Assembly: GCA_005779525.1 (NCBI GenBank)
Contig: SXIZ01000066.1
Location: forward strand, 1 to 7,313
Source: Methylococcaceae bacterium
GTDB lineage: Bacteria; Pseudomonadota; Gammaproteobacteria; Methylococcales; Methylomonadaceae
Direction: 5' to 3'
Length of the DNA stretch: 7,313 bases
Positions 1-7,023 of the stretch are shown here, piece after piece (position 1 is the stretch's first letter; every line of letters starts with the position of its first letter). Below the pieces are notes generated by a model. The model worked only from the letters and a program-made list of their open reading frames with translations. It was not told the DNA's origin and made no database searches. Made by a program: the position numbers and the translations under genes.

Positions 1-149
1 ATGCTTATTACGCGGTTGATAAGCACCTTTCCTTGTTTGCTTCAGTGAAAAACCTCACCGATAAGAAGTACATCGCAAGCCGAAATCCAGACGGTATATT
101 CCCTGGTGCGGAACGCAATGTGGAAGTGGGGGCTAGCTATACGTTTTAA
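1..149 (+). CDS. TonB-dependent outer-membrane receptor, C-terminal end (partial)
   Basis: The window opens inside a gene read in the frame whose first full codon starts at base 3; it ends with TAA at 147-149, leaving 48 codons. The visible peptide has the family's C-terminal signature: a strand reading LSLFASVKNLTDKKY, then a proline/glycine turn (NPDGIFPGAERN), then a last beta-strand VEVGASYTF ending in Phe. The NLTDKKY motif and a terminal aromatic residue on the last barrel strand are typical of TonB-dependent receptors. Such proteins import iron chelates, cobalamin or other metal complexes across the outer membrane using TonB/ExbBD energy. The substrate cannot be told from the tail. It is co-oriented with the metal efflux operon, with 85 nt to the next start. 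No clear terminator follows it, so some read-through into the operon is possible. The family call is fairly sure; a role linked to the czc genes is inference only. Confidence 0.88.
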   Translation, partial: AYYAVDKHLSLFASVKNLTDKKYIASRNPDGIFPGAERNVEVGASYTF

Positions 150-198
150 GTGCTCGTTAACAGTATTAGGTGTAAAAAGACCGTTAGTGGTGATGGGG

Positions 199-227
199 TT
201 GATAACTATTTTTTCTCGGCGTACACT
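199..227 (+). promoter_or_regulatory. Candidate sigma-70 promoter for the czcI-CBA operon
   Basis: TTGATA at 199-204 (5 of 6 matches to the -35 consensus) and TACACT at 222-227 (4 of 6 matches to the -10) are separated by exactly 17 bp, which includes a run of six T. The predicted transcript start is near 233-236, almost on the ATG at 235, so this transcript would have little or no leader. No convincing MerR-type, Zur-type or other operator palindrome was seen around it. It is the best match by eye in the 150-234 gap, but such matches arise often by chance. Confidence 0.35.
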
Positions 228-234
228 TCGGCTC

Positions 235-591
235 ATGTTGATTAGAAGAACATTTATTGCATTCCTACTTGTACTGCTCCCGCTGCAATTCGCGCAGGCG
301 GCTGTGTGTTCTTATGGCCATTCTGAAATAAATACATCCTCACAGCACGGGATAAATGCCACTGAAGAGACTTCTGTGGTTGCAATGAATCCGCATACGC
401 ACAATCAACCAGAAAAAAGTAGCTGTAATGAGTGCAGTGTTTGCCATTTGTGCTGCACGAAATTTGTTCGGCTACAATCCGAATTTACGACAATTCCATG
501 CTTTGTAGCAATCAGTAGTCCTGAAGTGAGCTATCGGTATCCTTTGATAATAAGTGGTATCGAACGTCCCAATTGGCAATTCGCTGTTTAA
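235..591 (+). CDS. czcI: CzcI-like small periplasmic Cys/His-rich protein of the czc operon
   Basis: This 118-residue protein sits first in a czcICBA arrangement. CzcI proteins are small exported proteins thought to modulate czc expression or periplasmic metal handling; their mechanism is poorly known. Residues 1-22 are a signal peptide: basic MLIRR, hydrophobic core IAFLLVLLPLQ, cleavage probably after AQA. The mature part holds scattered His (29, 38, 54, 56, 71) and a cluster C64-x2-C67-x2-C70-H71-x-C73-C74, plausible as a metal-binding site. The C-terminus IERPNWQFAV resembles the ERPNW ending I recall for CzcI-type proteins. The same frame is open upstream, with ATGs at 106 and 193. I prefer 235 because it puts the signal peptide at the N-terminus, whereas the longer forms add a basic stretch and overlap the receptor gene (106) or the candidate promoter (193). 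The ribosome binding site is weak at every choice. The call rests on position, size, export signal and C-terminal motif. A DUF2946-type protein is the main alternative. Confidence 0.72.
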   Translation: MLIRRTFIAFLLVLLPLQFAQAAVCSYGHSEINTSSQHGINATEETSVVAMNPHTHNQPEKSSCNECSVCHLCCTKFVRLQSEFTTIPCFVAISSPEVSYRYPLIISGIERPNWQFAV

Positions 592-645
592 TACAGCGAG
601 AGAGCTACCCCTTAGTATTTACTTGTTAAGCGTATTTTCTCGCTG
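581..645 (+). promoter_or_regulatory. Possible alternative hairpins in the czcI-czcC leader
   Basis: Three short segments are mutually complementary. Segment 1 (TCGCTGT, 581-587) pairs with ACAGCGA (593-599), giving a 7-bp stem with a 5-nt loop over the czcI stop codon. Segment 2 (CAGCGAGA, 594-601) instead pairs perfectly over 8 bp with segment 3 (TCTCGCTG, 638-645), across a 36-nt loop. The two structures share 594-599 and so exclude each other. No T-run follows either, so neither looks like an ordinary intrinsic terminator. They could affect mRNA stability or the relative level of czcI and czcCBA. The pairing is seen; the function is inference. Confidence 0.3.
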
Positions 646-663
646 GATCCTTATGTATTATCC

Positions 664-668
664 AGGAG
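664..668 (+). promoter_or_regulatory. Ribosome binding site of czcC
   Basis: AGGAG lies 7 nt before the ATG at 676 and fixes that start. The TCCT at 648-651 could pair with AGGA at 664-667 and weakly mask it. Confidence 0.75.
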
Positions 669-675
669 AAAATTC

Positions 676-1968
676 ATGCGTATTTATTATGTATTAACCA
701 GTCTATTCATGTTATTCAGCGTGCCGTTATGTGCCGCTGAAATTTCCACGCCTGCTTTGAGTGGCAGTGCATCAGAACCGTCTGCGGGTTTAAGCTTAGA
801 TGTTGCTATATCACTTGCACTGCAAGCTAATCCCGAGTTGGCAATTGCAATCAGCGAGAGGGATGCAGTCAAAGGCATGCAAATCCAGGCTGCAACGGTG
901 CCTAATCCTTCGCTGTCGACTTATATTGAGGATACGCGTAGTTCGACGCGTCAAACTACGATAGAGGTAAGTCAGCCATTTGAGTTGGGTGGTAAACGAG
1001 CAGCTAGGGTAGCGGCAGCTGACGTTCGCTATGCTGTGGCGAGCACTTTAATCGAGTTAAAAAGAGCAGAAATTCGTGCTGCTACTATGAAGGCTTTTTA
1101 TGAAGTGCTTATTGCACAGGAACATATGGCGCTTAGCCAATCTTTATTGGAACTGGCACAGCGTGTTCAGTCGGCGGCAAGCAAGCGCGTAAAAGCCGGG
1201 AAAATATCACCTGTTGAGGAAATTAAATCCAAGGTTGCTGAATCCACCGTTAAGATTGAACTCAGTCAGATGGCTGCTCAGCTTGCCACATCACGCATAA
1301 AATTGAGTGGCTTTTGGGGGGCGTCGTTGCCACGATTTAGTATGGTGGTTGGCCAGCTGGACTTGTTCCCAGTCGTCCCTCAACTTGCTGAGCTTCATGC
1401 AAGGCAAGAAAGCTCACCAGCTATCAAGCTTGCTAAGCTAGAAATTGAACAGCGAGAATCATTGGTCAATATTGAGGACAGCAAACGTACACCTGACCTC
1501 ACCTTAAGTGTTGGTGCTCGGCGTAATGAAGAGCTTGGTCTTAATCAGGCCATCATAGGTTTGTCCATTCCTATTCCGGTATACGATCGCAATCAGGGAA
1601 ATCTGCAAGAAGCCTTAAGTCGCACAAACAAAGCCCGAGATGAACTCCTTGCCATCAGGGTGCAGCAAGGCACGCTTCTGTCAGCGGCATTTGAGCGTTA
1701 TTTGGTAGCTAAGCTTGAAGCAAACATCTTGCAGGCTGATATTTTACCCAGTGCCCAAAGTGCCTATGATTCAGCTGTTAAAGGTTTTGAGTTTGGTAAA
1801 TTTGGCTTTCTTGATGTGCTCGATGCACAACGTACTTTGTTCTATGCACGATCACAGTATTTAAATGCCCTCTTGAATGGGCATCTCGCTATTGCCGATA
1901 TAAATGGCATTATGGGTAACGCTTTTAATTCCGGTGACACATCTATCACTGCCCCGCATCAGGAGTAA
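676..1968 (+). CDS. czcC: Outer-membrane efflux factor of the CzcC/TolC family
   Basis: CzcC is the trimeric outer-membrane channel of the CzcCBA tripartite pump, through which metal cations leave the cell. The 430 residues match the usual CzcC length. Residues 1-20 form a signal peptide, probably cleaved in the LCA-AE region; the Cys at 19 lacks a proper lipobox, so lipoprotein processing is not supported. Two outer-membrane efflux repeats follow, roughly 42-225 and 240-415, each a long alpha-helical hairpin with beta-strands. Diagnostic stretches are FELGGKR (102-108), GLSIPIPVYDRNQGN (295-309) and the C-terminal FGKFGFLDVLDAQRTLF (373-389); LGGKR and LDVLDAQR are hallmarks of the CzcC branch. 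It begins 84 nt after czcI behind a good AGGAG and stops 3 nt before czcB, so czcC and czcB are almost certainly co-transcribed and translationally coupled. The reading frame is intact. Family assignment is very secure; the metal specificity is set by CzcA and CzcB. Confidence 0.94.
   Translation: MRIYYVLTSLFMLFSVPLCAAEISTPALSGSASEPSAGLSLDVAISLALQANPELAIAISERDAVKGMQIQAATVPNPSLSTYIEDTRSSTRQTTIEVSQPFELGGKRAARVAAADVRYAVASTLIELKRAEIRAATMKAFYEVLIAQEHMALSQSLLELAQRVQSAASKRVKAGKISPVEEIKSKVAESTVKIELSQMAAQLATSRIKLSGFWGASLPRFSMVVGQLDLFPVVPQLAELHARQESSPAIKLAKLEIEQRESLVNIEDSKRTPDLTLSVGARRNEELGLNQAIIGLSIPIPVYDRNQGNLQEALSRTNKARDELLAIRVQQGTLLSAAFERYLVAKLEANILQADILPSAQSAYDSAVKGFEFGKFGFLDVLDAQRTLFYARSQYLNALLNGHLAIADINGIMGNAFNSGDTSITAPHQE
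1961..1965 (+). promoter_or_regulatory. Ribosome binding site of czcB inside the end of czcC
   Basis: AGGAG forms the last bases before the czcC stop codon and lies 6 nt ahead of the czcB ATG at 1972. Ribosomes finishing czcC would sit on it, which suggests coupled translation of the channel and adaptor. Confidence 0.75.
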
Positions 1969-1971
1969 TAC

Positions 1972-3579
1972 ATGAAATTTCCACAAAAAAATAAACAAGT
2001 CGTTGCTATTTTTTTAGTCATTCTGGTAGGCATTATTTTAGCGATATTGATTCTATATACAGGCAAACCTCAAGTAACAGGTGACGAGTCGGTACATATT
2101 AATGATGTGCAACCTTCAAGGGATAGTAGACCTAAGCATGGTGAATTAGGGCATAACCATGAACAGGATCATTTAGTGCCGTCGATAAAGCAGAATCCAC
2201 CTCACGATGAACACCAGCATAGTGCTCAGATTCAAGAGGTGATAAGAGGGCCTCATGGAGGTAGGTTGCTTACACGCGATGATTACAGCATCGAAATCAC
2301 TATTTTTGAAGAAAATAGACTGCCAGAGTTTAGGGTATATACCTATCAAAATGGCAAATTGCTGAATCCAGATAGCTCACAGATTAGTATTGAACTACAG
2401 AGATTAGGTAGTAAACCACAAGGCTTTAATTTTAGTAAAGAGCGCAACTATTTAAAAGGAGATGTTGCGGTTGAAGAGCCCCATTCTTTTAAAGTGAATG
2501 TCACCGCCAAACACAACGATAAAAATTACCATTTCACCTATGACCAAGTAGAGGCAAGGACACAAATCACTGACAAACAACTCATGCTAAACAACATAGA
2601 GGTGCTGACAGCTGCACCAGCCACCATTAAAACTGTATTGAAGTTGCAAGGTGAAGTTCAGCTCAATGCAGATAAAAGTGTACACGTGGTTCCACGTATT
2701 GGCGGCATGGTTGAAGCGGTTGCTGTGAATGCGGGTGATACGGTGCAAAAGGGCCAGGTGTTAGCGATTATCTCTAGTCAAACGATTGCAGAGTTGCGTA
2801 GCGATCTGTTGGTTGCAGAAAAGCGTATGGAACTAATGCGCTCAAGCTACGAGCGTGAGAAACAATTATGGGAAGAAAAAATTTCAGCCCAACAAGATTA
2901 CTTACAAGCGCAGCATGATTTACAAGAGGCTGAGATTAATACGCGACGATTACAACAAAAGTTGAATACGCTAGGAGCTAGCGAAAGGTCTAAAGGCTTA
3001 ACTCGCTATGAGCTTCGTTCACCGATTGATGGTGTTATTACTAATAAAAAAATAAGCCAAGGCCAAGTAGTGAGTGAGGTTGATAGCCTTTATGAGATTT
3101 CAGACCTGTCAACGGTATGGGCGGAAATCATTATTTATGCTAAAGACGTTCATGCCATTAAAGTGGGGCAACAAGTCACTATTAAGTCAGCGTCTTTTGA
3201 AGCAGAAACTACCGGTATTATTTCTTATGTCGGCGCTTTGGTAGGTGGGGCATCCCGAACTGCCATGGCGCGAGTTGTTCTCAATAACGCAAATCGCAAA
3301 TGGCTACCAGGCTTACCAGTTAATGTTGAAGTGGCTTCTGATGAAGTGAAAGTAGCATTAGCTGTTTCTTTAGAAGGCCTACAGACATTACAAGACCGAT
3401 CGGTGGTGTTTGGGCGCTACGGCGAATACTTTGAGGCTAGACCGTTGGTGCTAGGTCGTCGTGACAATAAGCATGTAGAAGTGTTAAAAGGATTTCATGC
3501 TGGAGAGCGCTATGCTGCAGGAAACAGCTACTTAATTAAAGCCGACATTGGGAAAGCCACAGCCACTCATGAACATTAA
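1972..3579 (+). CDS. czcB: Heavy-metal RND membrane fusion (adaptor) protein CzcB
   Basis: CzcB joins the inner-membrane pump CzcA to the channel CzcC in the periplasm and is thought to bind metal ions and hand them to the pump. The 535 residues fall in the range of CzcB proteins and exceed simple adaptors because of an N-terminal extension. Residues about 9-30 form one membrane anchor or uncleaved signal (VVAIFLVILVGIILAILILY). Residues 42-95 are His-rich (H42, 56, 61, 63, 67, 78, 81, 83) and end in GPHGGRL (93-99), the typical CzcB-type start of the N-terminal beta domain (to about 195). A split lipoyl/barrel-sandwich half follows (about 235-270, PRIGGMVEAVAVNAGDTVQKGQ), then an alpha-hairpin of about 272-335, the second half (LRSPIDGVITNKKISQGQVV, 348-367), a beta-barrel and a membrane-proximal domain. 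The C-terminus ends THEH, a possible extra ligand. czcA follows after 50 nt. The call is very secure. Confidence 0.94.
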   Translation: MKFPQKNKQVVAIFLVILVGIILAILILYTGKPQVTGDESVHINDVQPSRDSRPKHGELGHNHEQDHLVPSIKQNPPHDEHQHSAQIQEVIRGPHGGRLLTRDDYSIEITIFEENRLPEFRVYTYQNGKLLNPDSSQISIELQRLGSKPQGFNFSKERNYLKGDVAVEEPHSFKVNVTAKHNDKNYHFTYDQVEARTQITDKQLMLNNIEVLTAAPATIKTVLKLQGEVQLNADKSVHVVPRIGGMVEAVAVNAGDTVQKGQVLAIISSQTIAELRSDLLVAEKRMELMRSSYEREKQLWEEKISAQQDYLQAQHDLQEAEINTRRLQQKLNTLGASERSKGLTRYELRSPIDGVITNKKISQGQVVSEVDSLYEISDLSTVWAEIIIYAKDVHAIKVGQQVTIKSASFEAETTGIISYVGALVGGASRTAMARVVLNNANRKWLPGLPVNVEVASDEVKVALAVSLEGLQTLQDRSVVFGRYGEYFEARPLVLGRRDNKHVEVLKGFHAGERYAAGNSYLIKADIGKATATHEH

Positions 3580-3629
3580 AAGGCTTATGTTGGTTTAATT
3601 AATCACTATCTCATTTAGGGTGCAGCATT

Positions 3630-6600
3630 ATGTTTGAAAAACTTATTCGATTTTCTATCGATCAGCGTTGGTTAATAATCCTGGTGGCTTTTGGCCTAGC
3701 GCTGCTAGGGGCATTTAGTTACAAAAAACTACCCATTGATGCGGTGCCCGATATCACAAATATACAGGTGCAAATTAATACCGCATCCCCAGGCTACGCA
3801 CCACTGGAAACCGAACAAAGAATTACGTATCCGATTGAGACAGCGATGGCCGGGTTGCCTAAAGTGGAGCAGACTCGATCTATTTCGCGATACGGCCTTT
3901 CTCAAGTCACGGTCGTATTTGAAGAAGGCACGGATATTTACTTTGCGCGTCAGTTAGTCAATGAGCGTATTCAGCAAGCTAAAGATAAATTACCCATAGG
4001 TATTTCCCCAGAGATGGGACCCACGTCTACTGGTTTAGGCGAAATTTTCATGTGGACGGTTGAAGCAAAAGAGGGTGCACTAAAAGAGGATGGCACACCT
4101 TACACGCCGATGGACTTACGTGAGATACAGGATTGGATTATTAAACCGCAATTGCGTAATGTACCTGGGGTGAATGAAATTAATACTGTTGGCGGTTACG
4201 TTAAGCAATATCAAATAGCGCCTTATGTTGACCGCTTAATGGCTAGAGGGTTGGCATTGCATGATCTGGTTGTTGCTTTAGAAAATAACAACACAAATGT
4301 GGGTGCTGGTTATATTGAAAAATCGGGTGAGCAGTACTTAATTCGCGTACCGGGTCAGCTAAGTGGTATCGAAGATATAGCCAATACTATGGTGGCTAGC
4401 AAGGGCGGTATTGCCGTACGTATAAAAGATGTGGCTGATGTTAGGGTTGCCTCTGAATTGCGTAATGGAGCGGCTACGGAAAACGGGCAAGAGGTCGTGT
4501 TAGGTACGGTATTTATGCTGATAGGGGAAAATAGCCGTGAAGTGTCTGCTGCCGTTGAATCCAAACTCATGCAAATCAACCCAACACTACCAACGGGGGT
4601 TGTTGCAAAAACGGTTTATGACAGAACGGTCCTGATTGACAAGGCAATCCATACGGTAAAAACAAATTTGCTGGAAGGTGCGCTGTTAGTGATTGCTGTT
4701 TTATTTGTATTTTTAGGGAATATGCGTGCAGCGATAATTGCTATGCTCGTTATTCCATTAGCCATGCTACTGACATTCATGGGCATGGTGACTGGAAAAG
4801 TCAGCGCAAACCTAATGAGTTTAGGGGCATTGGACTTCGGCATTATCATTGATGGCGCTGTGGTGATTGTGGAAAATTGCATGCGACGGTTAGCACATGC
4901 TCAAACTAAATTGGGCAGACAGCTTACTAAGTCAGAGCGCTTTGAAGAAGTATTTGCTGCGGCACAAGAGGCTAGAAAACCACTAATTTATGGCCAACTT
5001 ATCATTATGGTTGTGTATCTGCCAATTTTTGCTCTGACGGGCGTAGAAGGCAAAATGTTTCATCCAATGGCATTCACTGTCTTGACGGCGTTGCTTGGGG
5101 CGATGCTATTGTCGGTAACGTTTATACCAGCGGCAGTCGCATTATTTATTACTGGTAAAGTAGAAGAAAAAGAACAAGCAAGTATTCTTTGGATTAAACA
5201 GCGCTATTTACCATTATTAAAATGGGCAATGCTGAATAAGGCTTTAGTGATAACTATCACCATTGTGTCAGTGTTATTAAGTGGTTTACTAGTTAGTCGG
5301 ATGGGCAGTGAGTTTATACCTAGTTTGGACGAAGGTGACATAGCGCTGCATGCACTTCGTATTCCTGGTACCAGCCTTACACAGGCGGTCGATATGCAAA
5401 AAGAGTTAGAGCACACTGTCAAAGGATTTCCGCAAGTAGAGCGAATATTTGCTAAATTAGGCACGGCTGAAATCGCCACTGATCCAATGCCTCCTAATGT
5501 GGCTGATAACTTTGTTATGCTCAAGCCTAAGTCGGAATGGCCAGATCCTAGCTTAAATAAAAATGAACTGATCGCACAGATGCAAAAGGCTGTTAATTAT
5601 GTGCCTGGTAGCAATTATGAATTTACTCAACCTATTCAAATGCGTTTTAATGAGCTGATTTCTGGTGTGCGTAGTGATGTAGCGGTGAAAGTGTTTGGCG
5701 ATGATATGCAAATAATGAATGCCACGGCTGAAGCTATATTTAAAGTGTTGTCCAGCACTCGTGGCGGTGAAGATGTTAAGGTTGAACAAACAACGGGCTT
5801 GCCGATGCTTACTATCAATATTGATCGGCAAGAGATAGCAAGGCTGGGAGTGAATGTTGCCGATGTTCAAGAGGTCATTTCAATTGCGATGAATGGGCGT
5901 GAGGCAACTGCATTGTTTAAGGGAGATCGGCGTTTTGAAATAGTAATACGTTTGCCCGAAGAGGAAAGGGTTGATGTGGAGACCCTTAAACGACTTCCAA
6001 TAAAAGTTTCTGATAAAGGTAACGGGTCGGTTTATTTGCAGCTTGATGAAGTAGCAAATATTGATATTGAATTGGGGGCTAACCAATTTAGTCGTGAAAA
6101 TGGCAAGCGAAATGTTGTGATAACGGCAAATGTGCGGGATCGCGATATAGGCTCCTATGTGGCAGAAGTGCAGCAACGCATACAAAAAGAAATAAAAGTC
6201 CCTACCGGCTATTGGCTTGATTGGGGCGGTACATTTGAGCAGTTGCAGTCGGCTAGTAATCGGCTAAAAATTGTAGTGCCGTTGGCCTTGTTGTTGGTAT
6301 TTTTGTTACTTTATGCCATGTTTAATAACATTAGAGATGGTTTGATTGTGTTTACAGGTATTCCATTTGCACTAACCGGAGGAGTGTTGATGCTATGGTT
6401 GCGGGATATTCCACTGTCTATTTCTGCGGGCATCGGTTTTATCGCGTTATCTGGTGTGGCCGTATTGAATGGACTGGTAATGATTAGTGTGATACGCCAA
6501 TTGTTGATGGAAGGTAAACCATTGGATCTGGCTATTCAAGATGGCAGTTTAAGTCGCTTAAGGCCTATTTTAATTACCGCTTTGGTTGCATCGCTTGGGT

Positions 6601-6782
6601 TTATTCCTATGGCTATTTCCACAGGTACGGGTGCCGAGGTGCAACGCCCACTCGCTACCGTTGTCATTGGTGGCATAGTGTCTTCTACATTATTAACCTT
6701 GCTTGTATTGCCGTTGCTTTATCAATTAAGCCATCAAAGAACTCGATTGATTGGGAGATCTAAAAAAGGTATCACGAAATAA
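3630..6782 (+). CDS. czcA: Heavy-metal efflux RND transporter CzcA
   Basis: CzcA is the proton/cation antiporter of the complex, a trimeric inner-membrane RND pump of the HME class. The 1050 residues and about 12 membrane segments match the family: TM1 at about 14-31, a first periplasmic domain, TM2-6 from about 341 to 510, TM7 at about 537-555, a second periplasmic domain opening with FIPSLDEGDI, and TM8-12 from about 880 to 1040. TM4 carries DFGIIIDGAVVIVEN from residue 402, placing D402, D408 and E415 at the numbers reported essential for proton movement in Cupriavidus CzcA. By eye alignment the CusA methionine triad (M573, M623, M672) is H574, V624 and E675 here, arguing against Cu(I)/Ag(I) and for Zn/Co/Cd-type substrates (Ni not excluded). 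The C-terminal GTGAEVQRPLATVVIGG also matches CzcA. The start follows a modest TAGGGTG ribosome binding site. The frame is intact, and the gene closes the operon. Exact substrates cannot be fixed from sequence. Confidence 0.95.
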   Translation: MFEKLIRFSIDQRWLIILVAFGLALLGAFSYKKLPIDAVPDITNIQVQINTASPGYAPLETEQRITYPIETAMAGLPKVEQTRSISRYGLSQVTVVFEEGTDIYFARQLVNERIQQAKDKLPIGISPEMGPTSTGLGEIFMWTVEAKEGALKEDGTPYTPMDLREIQDWIIKPQLRNVPGVNEINTVGGYVKQYQIAPYVDRLMARGLALHDLVVALENNNTNVGAGYIEKSGEQYLIRVPGQLSGIEDIANTMVASKGGIAVRIKDVADVRVASELRNGAATENGQEVVLGTVFMLIGENSREVSAAVESKLMQINPTLPTGVVAKTVYDRTVLIDKAIHTVKTNLLEGALLVIAVLFVFLGNMRAAIIAMLVIPLAMLLTFMGMVTGKVSANLMSLGALDFGIIIDGAVVIVENCMRRLAHAQTKLGRQLTKSERFEEVFAAAQEARKPLIYGQLIIMVVYLPIFALTGVEGKMFHPMAFTVLTALLGAMLLSVTFIPAAVALFITGKVEEKEQASILWIKQRYLPLLKWAMLNKALVITITIVSVLLSGLLVSRMGSEFIPSLDEGDIALHALRIPGTSLTQAVDMQKELEHTVKGFPQVERIFAKLGTAEIATDPMPPNVADNFVMLKPKSEWPDPSLNKNELIAQMQKAVNYVPGSNYEFTQPIQMRFNELISGVRSDVAVKVFGDDMQIMNATAEAIFKVLSSTRGGEDVKVEQTTGLPMLTINIDRQEIARLGVNVADVQEVISIAMNGREATALFKGDRRFEIVIRLPEEERVDVETLKRLPIKVSDKGNGSVYLQLDEVANIDIELGANQFSRENGKRNVVITANVRDRDIGSYVAEVQQRIQKEIKVPTGYWLDWGGTFEQLQSASNRLKIVVPLALLLVFLLLYAMFNNIRDGLIVFTGIPFALTGGVLMLWLRDIPLSISAGIGFIALSGVAVLNGLVMISVIRQLLMEGKPLDLAIQDGSLSRLRPILITALVASLGFIPMAISTGTGAEVQRPLATVVIGGIVSSTLLTLLVLPLLYQLSHQRTRLIGRSKKGITK

Positions 6783-6949
6783 CTCTAGGATACGAGTATC
6801 GTTGCTTTGGAGGCTAATTCAATCAAGTGCGCAGCAAAAACACGCGGTCGATGGCATTTGTGTTTACCCCGGGTCAAACAACAGCTTTCGGATGATCAGC
6901 TGTTTAAGCATACCTACTGTTGACGATAGGCGGTAGTTTAATCTCAGTT
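6783..6949. other. Intergenic stretch without a convincing gene
   Basis: Between the czcA stop and the terminator candidate I see no supported gene on either strand. There is a 7-bp inverted repeat AACAGCT (6880-6886) / AGCTGTT (6898-6904) with an 11-nt loop and no T-run. An open frame at 6789-6923 has no ATG and no ribosome binding site. No transposon ends, tRNA or att-like repeat was recognised. Confidence 0.5.
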
Positions 6950-6995
6950 GTCGTGATTTCCGACAAATCCAAATTGTCTGGAATCCCGACTTTTT
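6950..6995 (+). terminator. Intrinsic terminator of the czc operon
   Basis: A 17-position stem pairs 6950-6966 with 6974-6990 around a 7-nt loop (ATCCAAA). It consists of GTCG/CGAC at the base, one mismatch, then GATTTCCGACAA against TTGTCTGGAATC with one G-T pair and one further mismatch. TTTTT at 6991-6995 follows directly, as expected for rho-independent termination on the + strand. It lies about 170 nt after czcA. An alternative 6-bp pairing TTGTCG (6948-6953) / CGACAA (6961-6966) would compete with it. Confidence 0.65.
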
Positions 6996-7005
6996 AGAAA
7001 GAGAC

Positions 7006-7022
7006 CGTCAAAAGAATTGACG
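7006..7022 (-). terminator. Weak hairpin just after the antitoxin stop codon
   Basis: CGTCAA and TTGACG form a perfect 6-bp stem with a 5-nt loop, starting one base past the - strand stop codon. The downstream sequence on that strand is pyrimidine-rich (GTCTCTTTCT) but has no proper T-run, so it is at best a weak terminator or an mRNA 3'-end stabiliser. Confidence 0.3.
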
Positions 7023-7023
7023 T

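Noticed and set aside
106..234. Longer start for the CzcI-like protein at 106 or 193
   Set aside because: Both bury the signal peptide behind extra residues; 106 lies inside the receptor gene. The ATG at 235 gives a normal exported protein.
42..236. 64-codon open frame on the - strand
   Set aside because: It overlaps the receptor tail and the promoter gap, has no ribosome binding site, and resembles no known family; the + strand reading is clearly coding for its left part.
592..675. Possible own promoter for czcC (TATTAT at 656-661)
   Set aside because: The -10-like element has no acceptable -35 at 16-18 bp, and it would leave almost no leader for the clear ribosome binding site at 664-668.
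3580..3629. Possible separate promoter for czcA in the 50-nt czcB-czcA gap
   Set aside because: AT-rich with TTAATTAA but no -35/-10 pair at proper spacing; simple co-transcription explains the layout.
5204..6185. Several - strand open frames within czcA (about 60-106 codons)
   Set aside because: They are antisense shadows of the well-supported czcA frame, without ribosome binding sites or family resemblance.
6880..6904. AACAGCT/AGCTGTT inverted repeat as a terminator or operator
   Set aside because: Only 7 bp with an 11-nt loop, no T-run and no promoter nearby; likely chance.
6789..6923. 44-codon frame with protein-like composition (ends LSDDQLFKHTYC)
   Set aside because: It has no ATG start, no ribosome binding site and no recognised family. 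It could be a gene remnant but cannot be supported; a protein search of this translation would decide.
6751..6936. 61-codon open frame on the + strand over the end of czcA
   Set aside because: It starts inside czcA in another frame, lacks a ribosome binding site and shows no domain-like features.
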